A stretch of DNA of 64,000 nt from the NCBI RefSeq assembly GCF_014205215.1, contig NZ_JACHNC010000001.1, positions 5,328,501-5,392,500 of the forward strand. Reading direction: 5' to 3'. The notes beneath the pieces are model-generated. The model was not told where the DNA came from. It ran no database searches and was given only the letters and a program-made list of their open reading frames with translations. The position numbers and the translations under genes are program-made. This document shows positions 51,203-62,394 of the stretch, piece after piece (the stretch's first letter is position 1; each line of letters begins with the position of its first letter). The DNA comes from Actinoplanes lobatus (lineage in GTDB: Bacteria; Actinomycetota; Actinomycetes; Mycobacteriales; Micromonosporaceae).

Positions 51203-51332
51203 ATATTGGCGGAAGAGCCTACCGGGCCCCGGGATTTCCCGGAGCGTATATCCAGTTTTTTCCGGATAAAACCTTGGGTGAGTCGGTTTTGTTGGCGCTA
51301 CTTCTGGCGATACGGGTCCACTGTCGCAAAAA

Positions 51333-51371
51333 GGAACCGCCGCACCCCTCGGCGAGGGATGCGGCGGTTCC
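51333..51371 (-). terminator. Rho-independent terminator of the UDP-glucose dehydrogenase gene
   Basis: GGAACCGCCGCA pairs with TGCGGCGGTTCC, and an inner CCCTC/GAGGG stem extends it. On the minus strand the stem is followed by a run of five T, giving a canonical terminator 14 bp after the stop. Confidence 0.9.
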
Positions 51372-51384
51372 GGCGATCAGCGTT

Positions 51385-52749
<1,365 letters not shown>

Positions 52750-53069
52750 GCAATCTCCTCCACCGCTATGCCGGCCCGCGGTTACACCACGTATCGGGGG
52801 CGTGGCTCACCGGCCTCTGTCGGAGCCGGCCGGCCGATGCCGCCGATGGCACCGACCTGCGTGTTCCGCCGAATGATACACAGCCTTTTGGCTCACTTTT
52901 TGTCACTGAATGTGGCCTTCCAGCGAGCCGGGTTCCCTCCTCATCGGCAGTTGAACCCGGAGTGCTGCGAAGGATGCGGAAAGTTTCCGGCTCTTGACAG
53001 GAAGATGACGGAGACCGACGCTGCTGGGAGCGCTCCCACTTACATGCTTCAATGGAAGGGTCGTCCCCC
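52750..53069 (+). promoter_or_regulatory. Promoter region of the cellulase genes
   Basis: This 320-bp gap lies between the divergent ugd and GH74 genes. TTGACA at 52994-52999 is a good -35. The CebR-type box (53025-53038) sits where transcription would begin, and GGAAGGG (53054-53060) precedes ATG 53070. Nothing else is recognised in the ugd-proximal 200 bp. Confidence 0.55.
53025..53038. promoter_or_regulatory. CebR/CelR-type operator TGGGAGCGCTCCCA
   Basis: A perfect 14-bp palindrome identical to the consensus bound by CebR of Streptomyces and CelR of Thermobifida, LacI-family repressors released by cello-oligosaccharides. It lies 32 bp upstream of the GH74 start, at the expected transcription start. 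Confidence 0.88.
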
Positions 53070-55757
53070 ATGCGAAGGTCCCCCGGCGGCGCGATCGTCG
53101 CCGCCCTCGTGACGGCAGCGACCGCCGTCGCTGTCGCGTCAGGCCCGAACATAGCCTCGGCCGCCCCCGCCGAGCCCTACACCTGGAAAAACGTCCGGAT
53201 CGACGGCGGTGGTTTCATCCCCGGCATCGTCTTCAACCCGGGCGAGAAGGACCTCATCTACGCGCGCACCGACATCGGCGGCGCCTACCGCTGGACCCAG
53301 TCCACCCAGAGCTGGACCCCGCTGCTCGACTGGGTCGGTCAGGACGACTGGGGACACAACGGCGTACTCAGCATCGCCCCGGACCCGGTCGACACCGCCC
53401 GGGTCTACGCGGCCGTCGGCATGTACACCAACAGCTGGGACCCCAACAACGGCGCCATCCTGCGCTCCACCGACAAGGGAAACACCTGGCAGCGGACCGC
53501 CCTGCCGTTCAAGGTCGGCGGCAACATGCCCGGCCGTGGCATGGGCGAGCGCCTCGCCGTGGACCCGCGGAACAACCGGAACGTCTATTTCGCCGCCGAG
53601 GGTGGAAACGGGCTCTGGCGCAGCACCGACTACGGGGCCACCTGGGCGAAGGTGTCCAACTTCCCGAACGTGGGCAACTACGTGGCCGACCCGTCCGACA
53701 CGAACGGCTACCTGAGCCAGAACCAGGGGCTGACGTGGGTCACCTTCGACCCGGCGTCGACCAACGTCTACGTGGGCGTGGCCGACAAGGAGAACCCGGT
53801 CTACCGGTCCACCGACTCCGGCGCCACCTGGTCGCGGATCGCCGGGCAGCCCACCGGCTACCTCGCGCACAAGGGCGTGGTGCAGGGCAACTACCTGTTC
53901 ATCGCCACCAGTGACACCGGCGGCCCGTACGACGGGACGGCCGGCCAGGTCGCCCGGCTGGACACCACCACCGGCGTCTGGACCGACATCTCGCCGACCC
54001 CGGTGGCCGACCGCTACTACGGCTACTCCGGGCTCACCGTCGACAAGCAGAAGCCCGGCACGCTCATGGTCGCCACCCAGACCTCCTGGTGGCCGGACGC
54101 GATCTTCTTCCGGTCCACCGACTACGGCGCCACCTGGACCCGGATCTGGGACTGGAACGGCTACCCGAGTCAGACGAAGCGTTACACCATGGACATCTCG
54201 GCCAACCCGTGGCTGGACTTCAACAGCAATCCGCAGCCTCCGGAGAGCACCCCGAAGCTCGGCTGGATGAACGAGAGCCTGGCGATCGACCCGTTCGACT
54301 CCAACCGGCTGCTCTACGGCACCGGCGCCACCCTCTACGGCACCACCCAGCTCACCAACTGGGACTCCAACACCACCTTCTCGATCAAGCCGTTCGCCAA
54401 GGGCATCGAGGAGACCGCGGTCCAGGACCTGGCCAGCCCGCCGACCGGGGCGCCGCTGGTCAGCGCCCTCTACGACGTCGGCGGCTTCTACCACGCCGAC
54501 CTCGACACCGTGCAGGCGAGCTTCCACGACAGCCCGGCGCTGGGCAGCAACACCGGCCTGGACTTCGCCGAGCTCAACCCGCAGTTCTTCGTCCGGGTCG
54601 GCAACGCCTCGGCCGCCCCGCACATCGGCATCTCCAACGACGGCGGCAAGAACTGGTACCAGGGCCAGGAGCCGTCCGGCGTGACCGGCGGCGGCACCGT
54701 CGCGGTCGGCGCCGACGCCAACGCGGTGGTCTGGTCCCCGGCCGGCACCGGCGTGTACTACTCCACCACCCGGGGCAGCTCGTGGACCGCGTCGACCGGC
54801 ATCCCGGCCGGGGCGAAGGTGGAGAGCGACCGGGTCAACCCCAAGACCTTCTACGGGTACGCCGCGGGCAAGTTCTACACGTCCACCGACGGCGGGGCCA
54901 CCTTCACCGCCTCGGCGGCCGCCATGCCGACCGAGGGCCGGGTCAACCTGAAGGCCGTGCCGGGCGCCGCCGGTGAGGTGTGGCTGGCCGGCAAGACCGG
55001 GCTGCTGCGCTCCACCAACTCCGGCCAGACGTTCACCACGATCGGCGGTGGCGTGTCGGAGGGGATCAACGTGGCCTTCGGCAAGGCCGCTCCGGGCGCC
55101 ACCGCCCCGGCGGTCTACCTGGTCGGCACGGTCGACGGCGTGAAGGGCGTGTTCCGGTCCGACAACACCGGCGCCTACTGGGTCCGGATCAACGACGACA
55201 AGCACCAGTACGGCAACGCCGGCGACGCCCTGGCCGGTGACCCGCGCGTCTACGGCCGGGTCTACCTGGGCACCAACGGCCGCGGCATCCTCTACGCCGA
55301 CCGGCAGGGCGGGCCGACCTCGCCGACCCCGTCGACGTCGGCCTCCTCGGCGTCACCGTCCCCGTCGGTCTCGGTCTCGGTGTCCCCGTCCGTGTCGGTC
55401 TCGCCGTCCGTGTCGGTGTCGCCCTCCACCTCACCCAGCACCTCCACCGGCTGCACCGCCACCTACAAGGTGACCGGGCAGTGGGGCGGCGGCTTCCAGG
55501 GCGAGGTGACCGTCAAGAACACCGGTACGGCCTCCACCACCGGGTGGAAGGTCGGCTGGACCTACACGGCCGGGCAGACCGTCACGCAGAGCTGGGGCGG
55601 CACCGCCACCCAGTCCGGCGCCGCGGTCACCGTCGTGAACGCCGGATACAACGGCACCCTCACGTCCGGGGCGTCCACCACGTTCGGATTCCTCGGCAGC
55701 AACACCGGCACCACCAACCCCGTTCCGTCCCCGATCAGCTGTTCCACCACCCCGTAG
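53070..55757 (+). CDS. Xyloglucanase, GH74 with CBM2
   Basis: 895 residues from ATG 53070 (MRRSPGGAIV). A signal peptide of about 35 residues ends near ASAAPAEP. A GH74 double seven-bladed propeller fills about 40-755, with many blade motifs such as RSTDYGATW and RSTDSGATW. The probable catalytic acids are Asp68 (ARTDIGGAYRW) and Asp469 (LYDVGGFYHADL). A Ser/Pro/Val linker and a C-terminal cellulose-binding CBM2 (GCTATYKVTGQWGGGFQGEV) follow. It cuts xyloglucan. First gene behind the CebR-type box. Confidence 0.95.
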   Translation: MRRSPGGAIVAALVTAATAVAVASGPNIASAAPAEPYTWKNVRIDGGGFIPGIVFNPGEKDLIYARTDIGGAYRWTQSTQSWTPLLDWVGQDDWGHNGVLSIAPDPVDTARVYAAVGMYTNSWDPNNGAILRSTDKGNTWQRTALPFKVGGNMPGRGMGERLAVDPRNNRNVYFAAEGGNGLWRSTDYGATWAKVSNFPNVGNYVADPSDTNGYLSQNQGLTWVTFDPASTNVYVGVADKENPVYRSTDSGATWSRIAGQPTGYLAHKGVVQGNYLFIATSDTGGPYDGTAGQVARLDTTTGVWTDISPTPVADRYYGYSGLTVDKQKPGTLMVATQTSWWPDAIFFRSTDYGATWTRIWDWNGYPSQTKRYTMDISANPWLDFNSNPQPPESTPKLGWMNESLAIDPFDSNRLLYGTGATLYGTTQLTNWDSNTTFSIKPFAKGIEETAVQDLASPPTGAPLVSALYDVGGFYHADLDTVQASFHDSPALGSNTGLDFAELNPQFFVRVGNASAAPHIGISNDGGKNWYQGQEPSGVTGGGTVAVGADANAVVWSPAGTGVYYSTTRGSSWTASTGIPAGAKVESDRVNPKTFYGYAAGKFYTSTDGGATFTASAAAMPTEGRVNLKAVPGAAGEVWLAGKTGLLRSTNSGQTFTTIGGGVSEGINVAFGKAAPGATAPAVYLVGTVDGVKGVFRSDNTGAYWVRINDDKHQYGNAGDALAGDPRVYGRVYLGTNGRGILYADRQGGPTSPTPSTSASSASPSPSVSVSVSPSVSVSPSVSVSPSTSPSTSTGCTATYKVTGQWGGGFQGEVTVKNTGTASTTGWKVGWTYTAGQTVTQSWGGTATQSGAAVTVVNAGYNGTLTSGASTTFGFLGSNTGTTNPVPSPISCSTTP

Positions 55758-55764
55758 GCCGGAT

Positions 55765-55790
55765 CCCGGGCGGTCTACGGGCCGCCCGGG
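55765..55790 (+). terminator. Hairpin between the GH74 and GH48 genes
   Basis: CCCGGGCGG pairs with CCGCCCGGG (9 bp, 8-nt loop) in the 57-bp gap. It may be a partial terminator or a stabilising RNA element inside the operon. Confidence 0.45.
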
Positions 55791-55814
55791 CCCCGGCGGA
55801 GAGGAACATCCCCC

Positions 55815-58733
55815 GTGAGTCCATTCAGAGACCGCCTGCGACGCAGGCTGGCCCTCTCCGGCGTCGCCGTTCTCGGCGCCGGAGCGGTCCTCGCGGCCGG
55901 CGCCCCGGCCTATGCCGCGGCCGGCTGCACCGTCGTGTACAAGGTGCAGAGCCAGTGGACCGGCGGGTTCACCGGCGACATCCAGATCAAGAACACCGGT
56001 GACCCGCTGACCAGCTGGAAGCTCGAGTTCGACTTCCCGGACGCGGCCCAGAAGGCGGTGCAGGGCTGGAACGGCGTCTACAGCCAGTCCGGTCAGCACG
56101 TCACCGTCAACAACGCCGCCTGGAACGGCTCGATCGCCACCAACGGCACCGTGGGCACCGGCTTCAACGGCACCTTCGGCTCGGCCAACCCGGTGCCGAC
56201 CGCGTTCACCCTCAACGGCACCGCCTGCAACCAGGCGGCGAACGCGCCGACCGTGGCGATCAGCAGCCCGGCCGCCAACACCCGCTACACCGCGCCCGCG
56301 TCCATCCCGATCGCGGCGACCGCCACGGCGGCCAGCGGGCAGACCATCAGCAAGGTCGAGTTCTACCACGACGGCCTGTTGCTGGGCACCGACACGACCT
56401 CGCCGTACGCGTACACCTGGGACGGGGTGCCGGCGCAGACCGCGGCCTACCACCTCCAGGCGATCGCGTACGACAACGCCGGCACCAAGAGCAGCACCGC
56501 CGACGTGCCGGTCTTCGTCGACGCGGCGACCACCCCGGCGATCGTCGCCGACGCCACCTCGCTGGCGATCAACCCGGGCGCCAGTGGTTCGTTCAAGCTC
56601 GCGCTGAGCAAGGCGCCGACCGCGAGCGTCACCGTGGCCGTGGCCCGTTCCGCGGGTTCCACCGCGGTCACCGTGGCCCCGGCGACGCTGACCTTCACCA
56701 CGTCGAACTGGAGCACCGGCCAGGCGGTCACCGTCTCGGCCGCCAGCACGGCGACGGCCGGTTCCACCGCGACGATCACCGCCAGCTCGACCGGCTACAC
56801 GTCGGCCCAGCTGGGTGTCACGGTCACCGAGCCCGGTTCGGTCGACACCAGGTTCACGCAGCTCTACAACGACCTGAAGAACCCGGCGAACGGCTACTTC
56901 AGCCCGGAGGGCGTGCCCTACCACTCGATCGAGACGCTGATCGACGAGGCGCCCGACCACGGTCACGAGACCACCAGTGAGGCGTTCTCCTACTGGCTGT
57001 GGCTGGAGGCCGCGAACTCGCGGATCACCGGCGACTGGGCGCCGTTCAACAGCGCCTGGACCACGATGGAGAAGTACATCATCCCGTCGCACGCCGACCA
57101 GCCGACGAACGCGAACTACAACGCGTCCAAGCCGGCGACGTACGCGGCCGAGTACCCGCTGCCGTCGCAGTACCCGTCCCAGCTCGACACCGGCGTCTCG
57201 GTCGGCACCGACCCGCTGGCCGCCGAGCTGAAGAGCGCGTACGGCACCGACGACATCTACGGCATGCACTGGCTGCTGGACGTCGACAACACCTACGGCT
57301 TCGGCCACTGCGGTGACGGCACCACCCGGGTCGCGTACATCAACACCTTCCAGCGTGGCACGCAGGAGTCGACCTGGGAGACCGTGCCGCAGCCGTCCTG
57401 CGACACGTTCAAGCACGGCGGCCCGAACGGCTACCTGGACCTGTTCACCAAGGACGCGTCCTACGCCAAGCAGTGGAAGTACACCAACGCGCCGGACGCC
57501 GACGCCCGTGCCGTGCAGGTCGCCTACTGGGCGCTGCAGTGGGCCACCGAGCAGGGCAAGCAGTCGCAGATCTCGACGACCGTCGCGAACGCCGCCAAGA
57601 TGGGCGACTACCTGCGGTACTCGTTCTACGACAAGTACTTCAAGCAGCCCGGCTGCGCGTCCACCTCGTGTGCCGCGGGCACCGGCAAGAACGCCTCCAG
57701 CAACCTGATGTCGTGGTACTACGCCTGGGGCGGGGCCTACGACACCAGCGCCGGCTGGGCGTGGCGCATCGGTTCCAGCACCAGCCACTTCGGCTACCAG
57801 AACCCGATGGCCGCCTACATCATGTCCAACGTCAGCGCCTTCAACCCGAAGTCGCCGACCGCGAAGGCCGACTGGCAGGCCAGCCTGACCCGCCAGCTGG
57901 AGTTCTACCAGTGGCTCCAGTCGTCCGAGGGCGCCATCGCCGGCGGCGCGACGAACAGCTGGAACGGCAACTACTCGGCGCGGCCGACCGGCACGCCGAC
58001 CTTCTACGGCCTGGCCTACGTGGAGGCCCCGGTCTACTCCGACCCGCCGTCCAACCAGTGGTTCGGCATGCAGGCCTGGTCGCTGGAGCGGCTGGCCGAG
58101 TACTACTACACGACCGGTGACGCCAAGGCCAAGACGATCCTCGACAAGTGGGTCACCTGGGCGCTGGCGAACTCCACCATCACCGCCACCAGCTTCGAGA
58201 TCCCGTCCGACCTGACCTGGTCCGGCGCGCCGGCCACGTGGAACCCGTCGAGCCCGGCGGCCAACACCGGCCTGCACGTCACGGTCAAGACCAAGGGCAC
58301 CGACCTGGGTGTCGCGGGCTCGTTCGCGAAGCTGCTCACCTTCTACGCCGCCAAGTCCGGCAACGCGGCGGCGAAGACGGCGGCGAAGAACCTGCTCGAC
58401 GCGATCTGGACGCACAAGGACGGCAAGGGCGTCTCGGTGACCGAGACCCGTGCCGACTACAACCGGTTCGACGACGTCTACAACGCCTCCACCGGTCAGG
58501 GCATCTACATCCCGCAGGGCTGGACCGGGAAGATGCCGAACGGCGACGTGATCCAGCCGGGTGTCTCGTTCCTGGACATCCGCAGCTTCTACCGCAGCGA
58601 CCCGGACTTCCCCAAGGTCCAGGCCTACCTGAACGGCGGCGCCGCGCCGACGTTCAACTACCACCGGTTCTGGGCGCAGGTCGACGTCGCCACCGGCTAC
58701 GCCGAGTACGCCCGCCTCTTCCCCCAGGGGTGA
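55815..58733 (+). CDS. Processive cellulase, GH48 with N-terminal CBM2
   Basis: 972 residues from GTG 55815 with GGAGAGGA upstream. A signal peptide runs to about residue 36. It is followed by a CBM2 (GCTVVYKVQSQWTGGFTGDI, to about 135), a Big-type Ig domain (about 140-235; SKVEFYHDGLLLGTDTTSPY), and a second beta domain (about 238-340). The GH48 catalytic module covers about 345-972, with the probable acid Glu in GHETTSEAFSYWLWLEA. GH48 enzymes release cellobiose from chain ends and usually dominate cellulase systems. It is probably co-transcribed with GH74 and the LPMO. Confidence 0.95.
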   Translation: MSPFRDRLRRRLALSGVAVLGAGAVLAAGAPAYAAAGCTVVYKVQSQWTGGFTGDIQIKNTGDPLTSWKLEFDFPDAAQKAVQGWNGVYSQSGQHVTVNNAAWNGSIATNGTVGTGFNGTFGSANPVPTAFTLNGTACNQAANAPTVAISSPAANTRYTAPASIPIAATATAASGQTISKVEFYHDGLLLGTDTTSPYAYTWDGVPAQTAAYHLQAIAYDNAGTKSSTADVPVFVDAATTPAIVADATSLAINPGASGSFKLALSKAPTASVTVAVARSAGSTAVTVAPATLTFTTSNWSTGQAVTVSAASTATAGSTATITASSTGYTSAQLGVTVTEPGSVDTRFTQLYNDLKNPANGYFSPEGVPYHSIETLIDEAPDHGHETTSEAFSYWLWLEAANSRITGDWAPFNSAWTTMEKYIIPSHADQPTNANYNASKPATYAAEYPLPSQYPSQLDTGVSVGTDPLAAELKSAYGTDDIYGMHWLLDVDNTYGFGHCGDGTTRVAYINTFQRGTQESTWETVPQPSCDTFKHGGPNGYLDLFTKDASYAKQWKYTNAPDADARAVQVAYWALQWATEQGKQSQISTTVANAAKMGDYLRYSFYDKYFKQPGCASTSCAAGTGKNASSNLMSWYYAWGGAYDTSAGWAWRIGSSTSHFGYQNPMAAYIMSNVSAFNPKSPTAKADWQASLTRQLEFYQWLQSSEGAIAGGATNSWNGNYSARPTGTPTFYGLAYVEAPVYSDPPSNQWFGMQAWSLERLAEYYYTTGDAKAKTILDKWVTWALANSTITATSFEIPSDLTWSGAPATWNPSSPAANTGLHVTVKTKGTDLGVAGSFAKLLTFYAAKSGNAAAKTAAKNLLDAIWTHKDGKGVSVTETRADYNRFDDVYNASTGQGIYIPQGWTGKMPNGDVIQPGVSFLDIRSFYRSDPDFPKVQAYLNGGAAPTFNYHRFWAQVDVATGYAEYARLFPQG

Positions 58734-58737
58734 CGAT

Positions 58738-59832
58738 GTGAGAATCCTTCGATTGGCCGCGGTGGCCCTGTTCGCCGCCGCGGCCGGGCTCCTGGCCCTG
58801 CCCAGCAGCCCGGCCCAGGCCCACGGCGCCATCCAGGTGCCCGGCAGCCGTACCTGGTTCTGCTACCAGGACGGCCGTAACCCGACCACCGGCGCCATCG
58901 AGCCGAAGAACGCGGCCTGCGCCGCGGCGGTGGCGCAGAGCGGGGTCAACGCGCTGTACAACTGGTTCGCCGTGCTCCGGTCCGACGGGGCCGGGCGGGT
59001 CAGCGGGTTCCTCCCGGACGGCCAGTTGTGCAGCGGCGGGACGGGTGGGCCGTACAACTTCACCGGGTTCAACCTGGCCCGCACCGACTGGCCGACGACG
59101 CACCTGACGGCCGGGGCGAACATCCAGTTCAAGTACAACGACTGGGCGAAGCACCCGGGCACGTTCTACCTCTACATCACCAAGGACGGCTACGACCCGA
59201 CCAAGCCGCTCGCCTGGAGCGACCTCGAGCCGACGCCGTTCGACCAGGTGACCAACCCGCCGGCCAACGGCGGGCCGGGCACCGACGACGGCCACTACTA
59301 CTGGAACGGGAACCTTCCCGCGGGGAAGACCGGCCGGCACCTGATCTACTCGGTGTGGTCGCGCTCGGACAGCACGGAGACCTTCTACGGCTGCTCGGAC
59401 GTGGTCTTCGACGGCGGTAACGGCGAGGTCACCGGGATCGGTAGCGGGGGCACCACCAGCCCGTCCCCGAGCACCCCGGCCAGCCCGTCGCCGAGCGTCT
59501 CGGTGTCGCCCAGCACGCCGGGCGGCGGAACCGGCGGCTGCTCCGGCATGTACAACGTGGTCTCGGCGTGGAGCGGTGGCTTCCAGGGTCAGGTCATGGT
59601 GCACGCCGGCGCGACGGCGGTGAACGGCTGGAACGTCTCCTGGACGTTCCCGGGCGACCAGAAACTCGCCCAGCTGTGGAGTGGGAAGGCCACCAGCAGC
59701 GGATCGCTGGTGTCGGTGACCAACGAGAGCTGGAACGCGAGCGTCCCAGCGAACGGTTCCGTCACCTTCGGGTTCCTGGCGTCCGGCACAGCCGCGACAC
59801 AGCTGCAGAACCTAACCTGCACCACGGGGTGA
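58738..59832 (+). CDS. Lytic polysaccharide monooxygenase, AA10 with CBM2
   Basis: 364 residues from GTG 58738, four bases after the GH48 stop. The signal peptide ends in AQA, so the mature protein starts at His29 (HGAIQVPGSR), the first half of the copper histidine brace. His139 (WAKHPGTFYLY) is the second ligand. After a Ser/Pro/Thr linker (about 230-264) comes a CBM2 (SAWSGGFQGQV). It cleaves crystalline cellulose oxidatively and opens it for the GH48 enzyme. Confidence 0.95.
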   Translation: MRILRLAAVALFAAAAGLLALPSSPAQAHGAIQVPGSRTWFCYQDGRNPTTGAIEPKNAACAAAVAQSGVNALYNWFAVLRSDGAGRVSGFLPDGQLCSGGTGGPYNFTGFNLARTDWPTTHLTAGANIQFKYNDWAKHPGTFYLYITKDGYDPTKPLAWSDLEPTPFDQVTNPPANGGPGTDDGHYYWNGNLPAGKTGRHLIYSVWSRSDSTETFYGCSDVVFDGGNGEVTGIGSGGTTSPSPSTPASPSPSVSVSPSTPGGGTGGCSGMYNVVSAWSGGFQGQVMVHAGATAVNGWNVSWTFPGDQKLAQLWSGKATSSGSLVSVTNESWNASVPANGSVTFGFLASGTAATQLQNLTCTTG

Positions 59833-59905
59833 CACCCCGGTGACGGTTCCCCCGGCAGTGTGATGGAGGTCGCGCCGCCGGGGGCGCCGTACATCGGGAG
59901 GTAGC

Positions 59906-61276
59906 TTGACGAGCTACGGACGATATCCGTACCTTACCCGCATTAAGAATAAAAGCTCTATTTCACGTCGATCGGGTCAAGAAGAACCACCCGGTCCAGC
60001 CGGCCGGCCCGCGGTCGGCCGCGCGCTCACCCGCCGGGGCCTGCTGCTGGCCGGTGGCGGTGCCACGCTCGTCGTGGCCACGCCCGGCGCCGCCGGGCAG
60101 CGCGCCACCCTGGAACGTGAGCCCCCGCGGGTCGGCACCTGGGCGGCCGCCCCCACCGCGGTTCCGGTGAAGAAGGTTCTCACGCTCGAGGACCAGACCG
60201 TACGGCAGGTCCTGCACACCAGCATCGGCGGCGACCTTCCACAGCTCACCCTGTCGAACGAGTACGGCGCCGAACCGGTGCGCATCGGCGCCGCCCGGAT
60301 CGGGGTGCGTACCGGTGGCCTGGGATCCAGCGCCACCGTCCCGGGCAGTGACCGGCCGCTCACCTTCAACGGCTCGCCGGCCCCCGTCCTGGCTCCCGGG
60401 CAGGTGCTGGTCAGCGACCCCACCGACCTCGTCATCGGGGCCGGCTCCGACGTGGTGGTCAGCCTCTACCTGCCGGAACGCGTCCGGGCCGGCACGATCA
60501 GCCCCCGGTCGAAGCAGGAGAACCTGATCGTCGCGGGCGACGCCACCGCACGGCCCGAGCCGGGCCCCGGCCGGACCATCACCCGGTACCTGTGGGTGAC
60601 CGGGCTGAGCGTCCGCGCGGTCCGGGCGGCGTCCGCGATCGTCACCCTCGGTGACTCGATCACCTGCGGCACCGAGACCACCGACAACGCCAATCACCGC
60701 TGGCCCGACCTGCTGGCCGCCCGGCTGCGCGTCGAAGGGCTGCCCCGCGGGGTGCTCAACGTCGGGCTCAGCGGCAACCGGCTGCTGTTCGGCTACGAGG
60801 ACCCGACCGGCAGCGCGGACAAGAAGGCGTACATCGGCGCGGCCGCGCTCCGGCGCTTCGACCGCGACGTGCTCACCCACCCGGGGGTGGGCCACGTGAT
60901 CGTCCTGATCGGCGTGAACGACCTGGCCAACAAGCCGGCCCGGACCGCCGGCGAGATGATCGCCGGGCACCGGGAGTTGATCCTGCGGTCCCACGCGGCC
61001 GGGCTGCGGGTGATCGGCGGCACCCTGCTGCCCTTCGCCGGCGCCTCGGACCGCTACGACAGGCAGCCCAACCAGCGGGTCCGAACGGAACTCAACGCGT
61101 GGATCCGGGGCAGTGGCGAGTACGACGCGGTGATCGACTTCGACGCGGCGCTGCGCGACCCCAACGATCCGTGGCGGCTGAACCCCCGCTACGACTCCGG
61201 GGACGGGCTGCACCCGAACGACGAGGGCACCGCGGCGCTGGCCGCGGCCGTGCCGCTGAACCTGTTCGGGGACTGA
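59906..61276 (+). CDS. Exported SGNH/GDSL hydrolase
   Basis: 456 residues from TTG 59906 with GGGAGG 6 bp upstream. A Tat-like signal (LTRRGLLLAGGGATL) follows a polar lead of about 40 residues. All SGNH blocks are present: GDSIT with Ser251, GLSGNR, IGVND, and DGLHPN with Asp433 and His436. These are esterases. Its place after three cellulose/xyloglucan genes suggests removal of acetyl groups from plant polysaccharide. The 73-bp gap leaves open whether it is in the same operon. Confidence 0.92.
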   Translation: MTSYGRYPYLTRIKNKSSISRRSGQEEPPGPAGRPAVGRALTRRGLLLAGGGATLVVATPGAAGQRATLEREPPRVGTWAAAPTAVPVKKVLTLEDQTVRQVLHTSIGGDLPQLTLSNEYGAEPVRIGAARIGVRTGGLGSSATVPGSDRPLTFNGSPAPVLAPGQVLVSDPTDLVIGAGSDVVVSLYLPERVRAGTISPRSKQENLIVAGDATARPEPGPGRTITRYLWVTGLSVRAVRAASAIVTLGDSITCGTETTDNANHRWPDLLAARLRVEGLPRGVLNVGLSGNRLLFGYEDPTGSADKKAYIGAAALRRFDRDVLTHPGVGHVIVLIGVNDLANKPARTAGEMIAGHRELILRSHAAGLRVIGGTLLPFAGASDRYDRQPNQRVRTELNAWIRGSGEYDAVIDFDAALRDPNDPWRLNPRYDSGDGLHPNDEGTAALAAAVPLNLFGD

Positions 61277-61296
61277 CCCGTCACCTCCGGTGCGGA

Positions 61297-61926
61297 TCAA
61301 ACCTCGCTCGTGAACCGGTACGGATCCCCGGCGCCCACCCGCAGGATCTCCGGGGCGCCGCCGGACAGGTCGATCACCGTGGTCGGCTCGGTGCCGCAGT
61401 CGCCGGAGTCGACCACCGCGTCCAGGGCGTGGTCCAGTTCCTCCTTGATCTGCCAGCCGTGCGTCATCGGCTCGGTCTCGCCGGGCAGCAGCAGCGTGCT
61501 GGAGACCAGCGGCTCGCCCAGTTCGGCCAGGATCGCCTGCGCCGTGACGTGACCGGTGATCCGTACCCCCACGGTCTTCTTCTTGGGGTGCAGCAGACGC
61601 CGGGGAACCTCCTTGGTGGCCGGGAGGATGAACGTGAACGGCCCCGGGGTCGACGCCTTCACCGCCCGGAACAGCGCGTTGTTGATCGTCACGAAATGGC
61701 CCAGCTGGGCGAAGTCGTGACACATCAGGGTGAAATGGTGCCGATCGTCGAGATGACGGATCGCCCGGATCCGGTCCAGCGCCTCCTTGCTGCCCATCCG
61801 GCACCCCAGCGCGAAGCACGAGTCCGTCGGATAGGCGATCAGAGCGTCGCCGCGGATCAGGTCGGCGATCTGATGGATGCTGCGCTGCTGCGGATTGTCC
61901 GGGTGCACGTCGAAGTACTTGGCCAC
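61297..61926 (-). CDS. YrdC/Sua5-family protein (threonylcarbamoyl-AMP synthase type)
   Basis: 209 residues from GTG 61924-61926 (MAKYFDVHPDN). The YrdC fold reads QIADLIRGDALIAYPTDSCF, LMCHDFAQLGHFVTINN, PGPFTFILPATKEVP and ITGHVTAQAILAELGEPLVS. The canonical family makes threonylcarbamoyl-AMP for tRNA t6A. This one resembles the YciO-like branch (TDSCFALGCRMGSKEAL), whose role is less sure, so TsaC activity is not certain. Confidence 0.85.
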   Translation of the reverse strand: MAKYFDVHPDNPQQRSIHQIADLIRGDALIAYPTDSCFALGCRMGSKEALDRIRAIRHLDDRHHFTLMCHDFAQLGHFVTINNALFRAVKASTPGPFTFILPATKEVPRRLLHPKKKTVGVRITGHVTAQAILAELGEPLVSSTLLLPGETEPMTHGWQIKEELDHALDAVVDSGDCGTEPTTVIDLSGGAPEILRVGAGDPYRFTSEV

Positions 61927-61949
61927 TCGTCGCAGCTTAGGCTGCGGGC

Positions 61950-62393
61950 ATGGCATCCGTTCACCGCCCGGCTGCACGAGTGATCTGTTTCGACGCCGAC
62001 GGGCGCGTCCTGCTCCTGCACTGGGAGGATCCGGTCACCGGCGACCGCCTCTGGGAGCCGCCCGGCGGAGGCATCGACCCGGGCGAGACGCCGCTGCGGG
62101 CCGCCCGGCGCGAACTGGCCGAGGAGACCGGGCTCGACCCGTCCGCGGTCCGGGAGCGGTGCATCGACGTGCCGCGCGACACCTGGTGGAAGGGGACCCA
62201 CTTCGTGGGCCCCGAACAGTTCTTCCCGGCCTTCTTCGGCACCGCACGGCCGTCCGTGACCAGAGAGAACCTGCTTTCGTACGAGCAGAGCGAACTCCAG
62301 GGACATCGGTGGGTCCACCCCGCCGACCTGCACACGCTGCCCGGCCGCCTCGAACCGCCCGATCTGGCGGCCGTGATCCGCGAGTTGAGCTGA
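61950..62393 (+). CDS. Nudix hydrolase
   Basis: 147 residues from ATG 61950. The full Nudix box GGGIDPGETPLRAARRELAE then ETGL is present (Gx5Ex7REUxEExGU), so metal binding and pyrophosphate hydrolysis are likely. The rest (TWWKGTHFVGPEQFFPAFFG) gives no clear substrate. It is divergent from the YrdC gene, with only 23 bp between the two starts. Confidence 0.92.
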   Translation: MASVHRPAARVICFDADGRVLLLHWEDPVTGDRLWEPPGGGIDPGETPLRAARRELAEETGLDPSAVRERCIDVPRDTWWKGTHFVGPEQFFPAFFGTARPSVTRENLLSYEQSELQGHRWVHPADLHTLPGRLEPPDLAAVIRELS

Positions 62394-62394
62394 G

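Noticed and set aside
55431-58832. Very long minus-strand open frame over the GH48 gene
   Set aside because: Arg/Gly/Val-rich composition without domains. The + strand is an unmistakable CBM2-GH48 cellulase.
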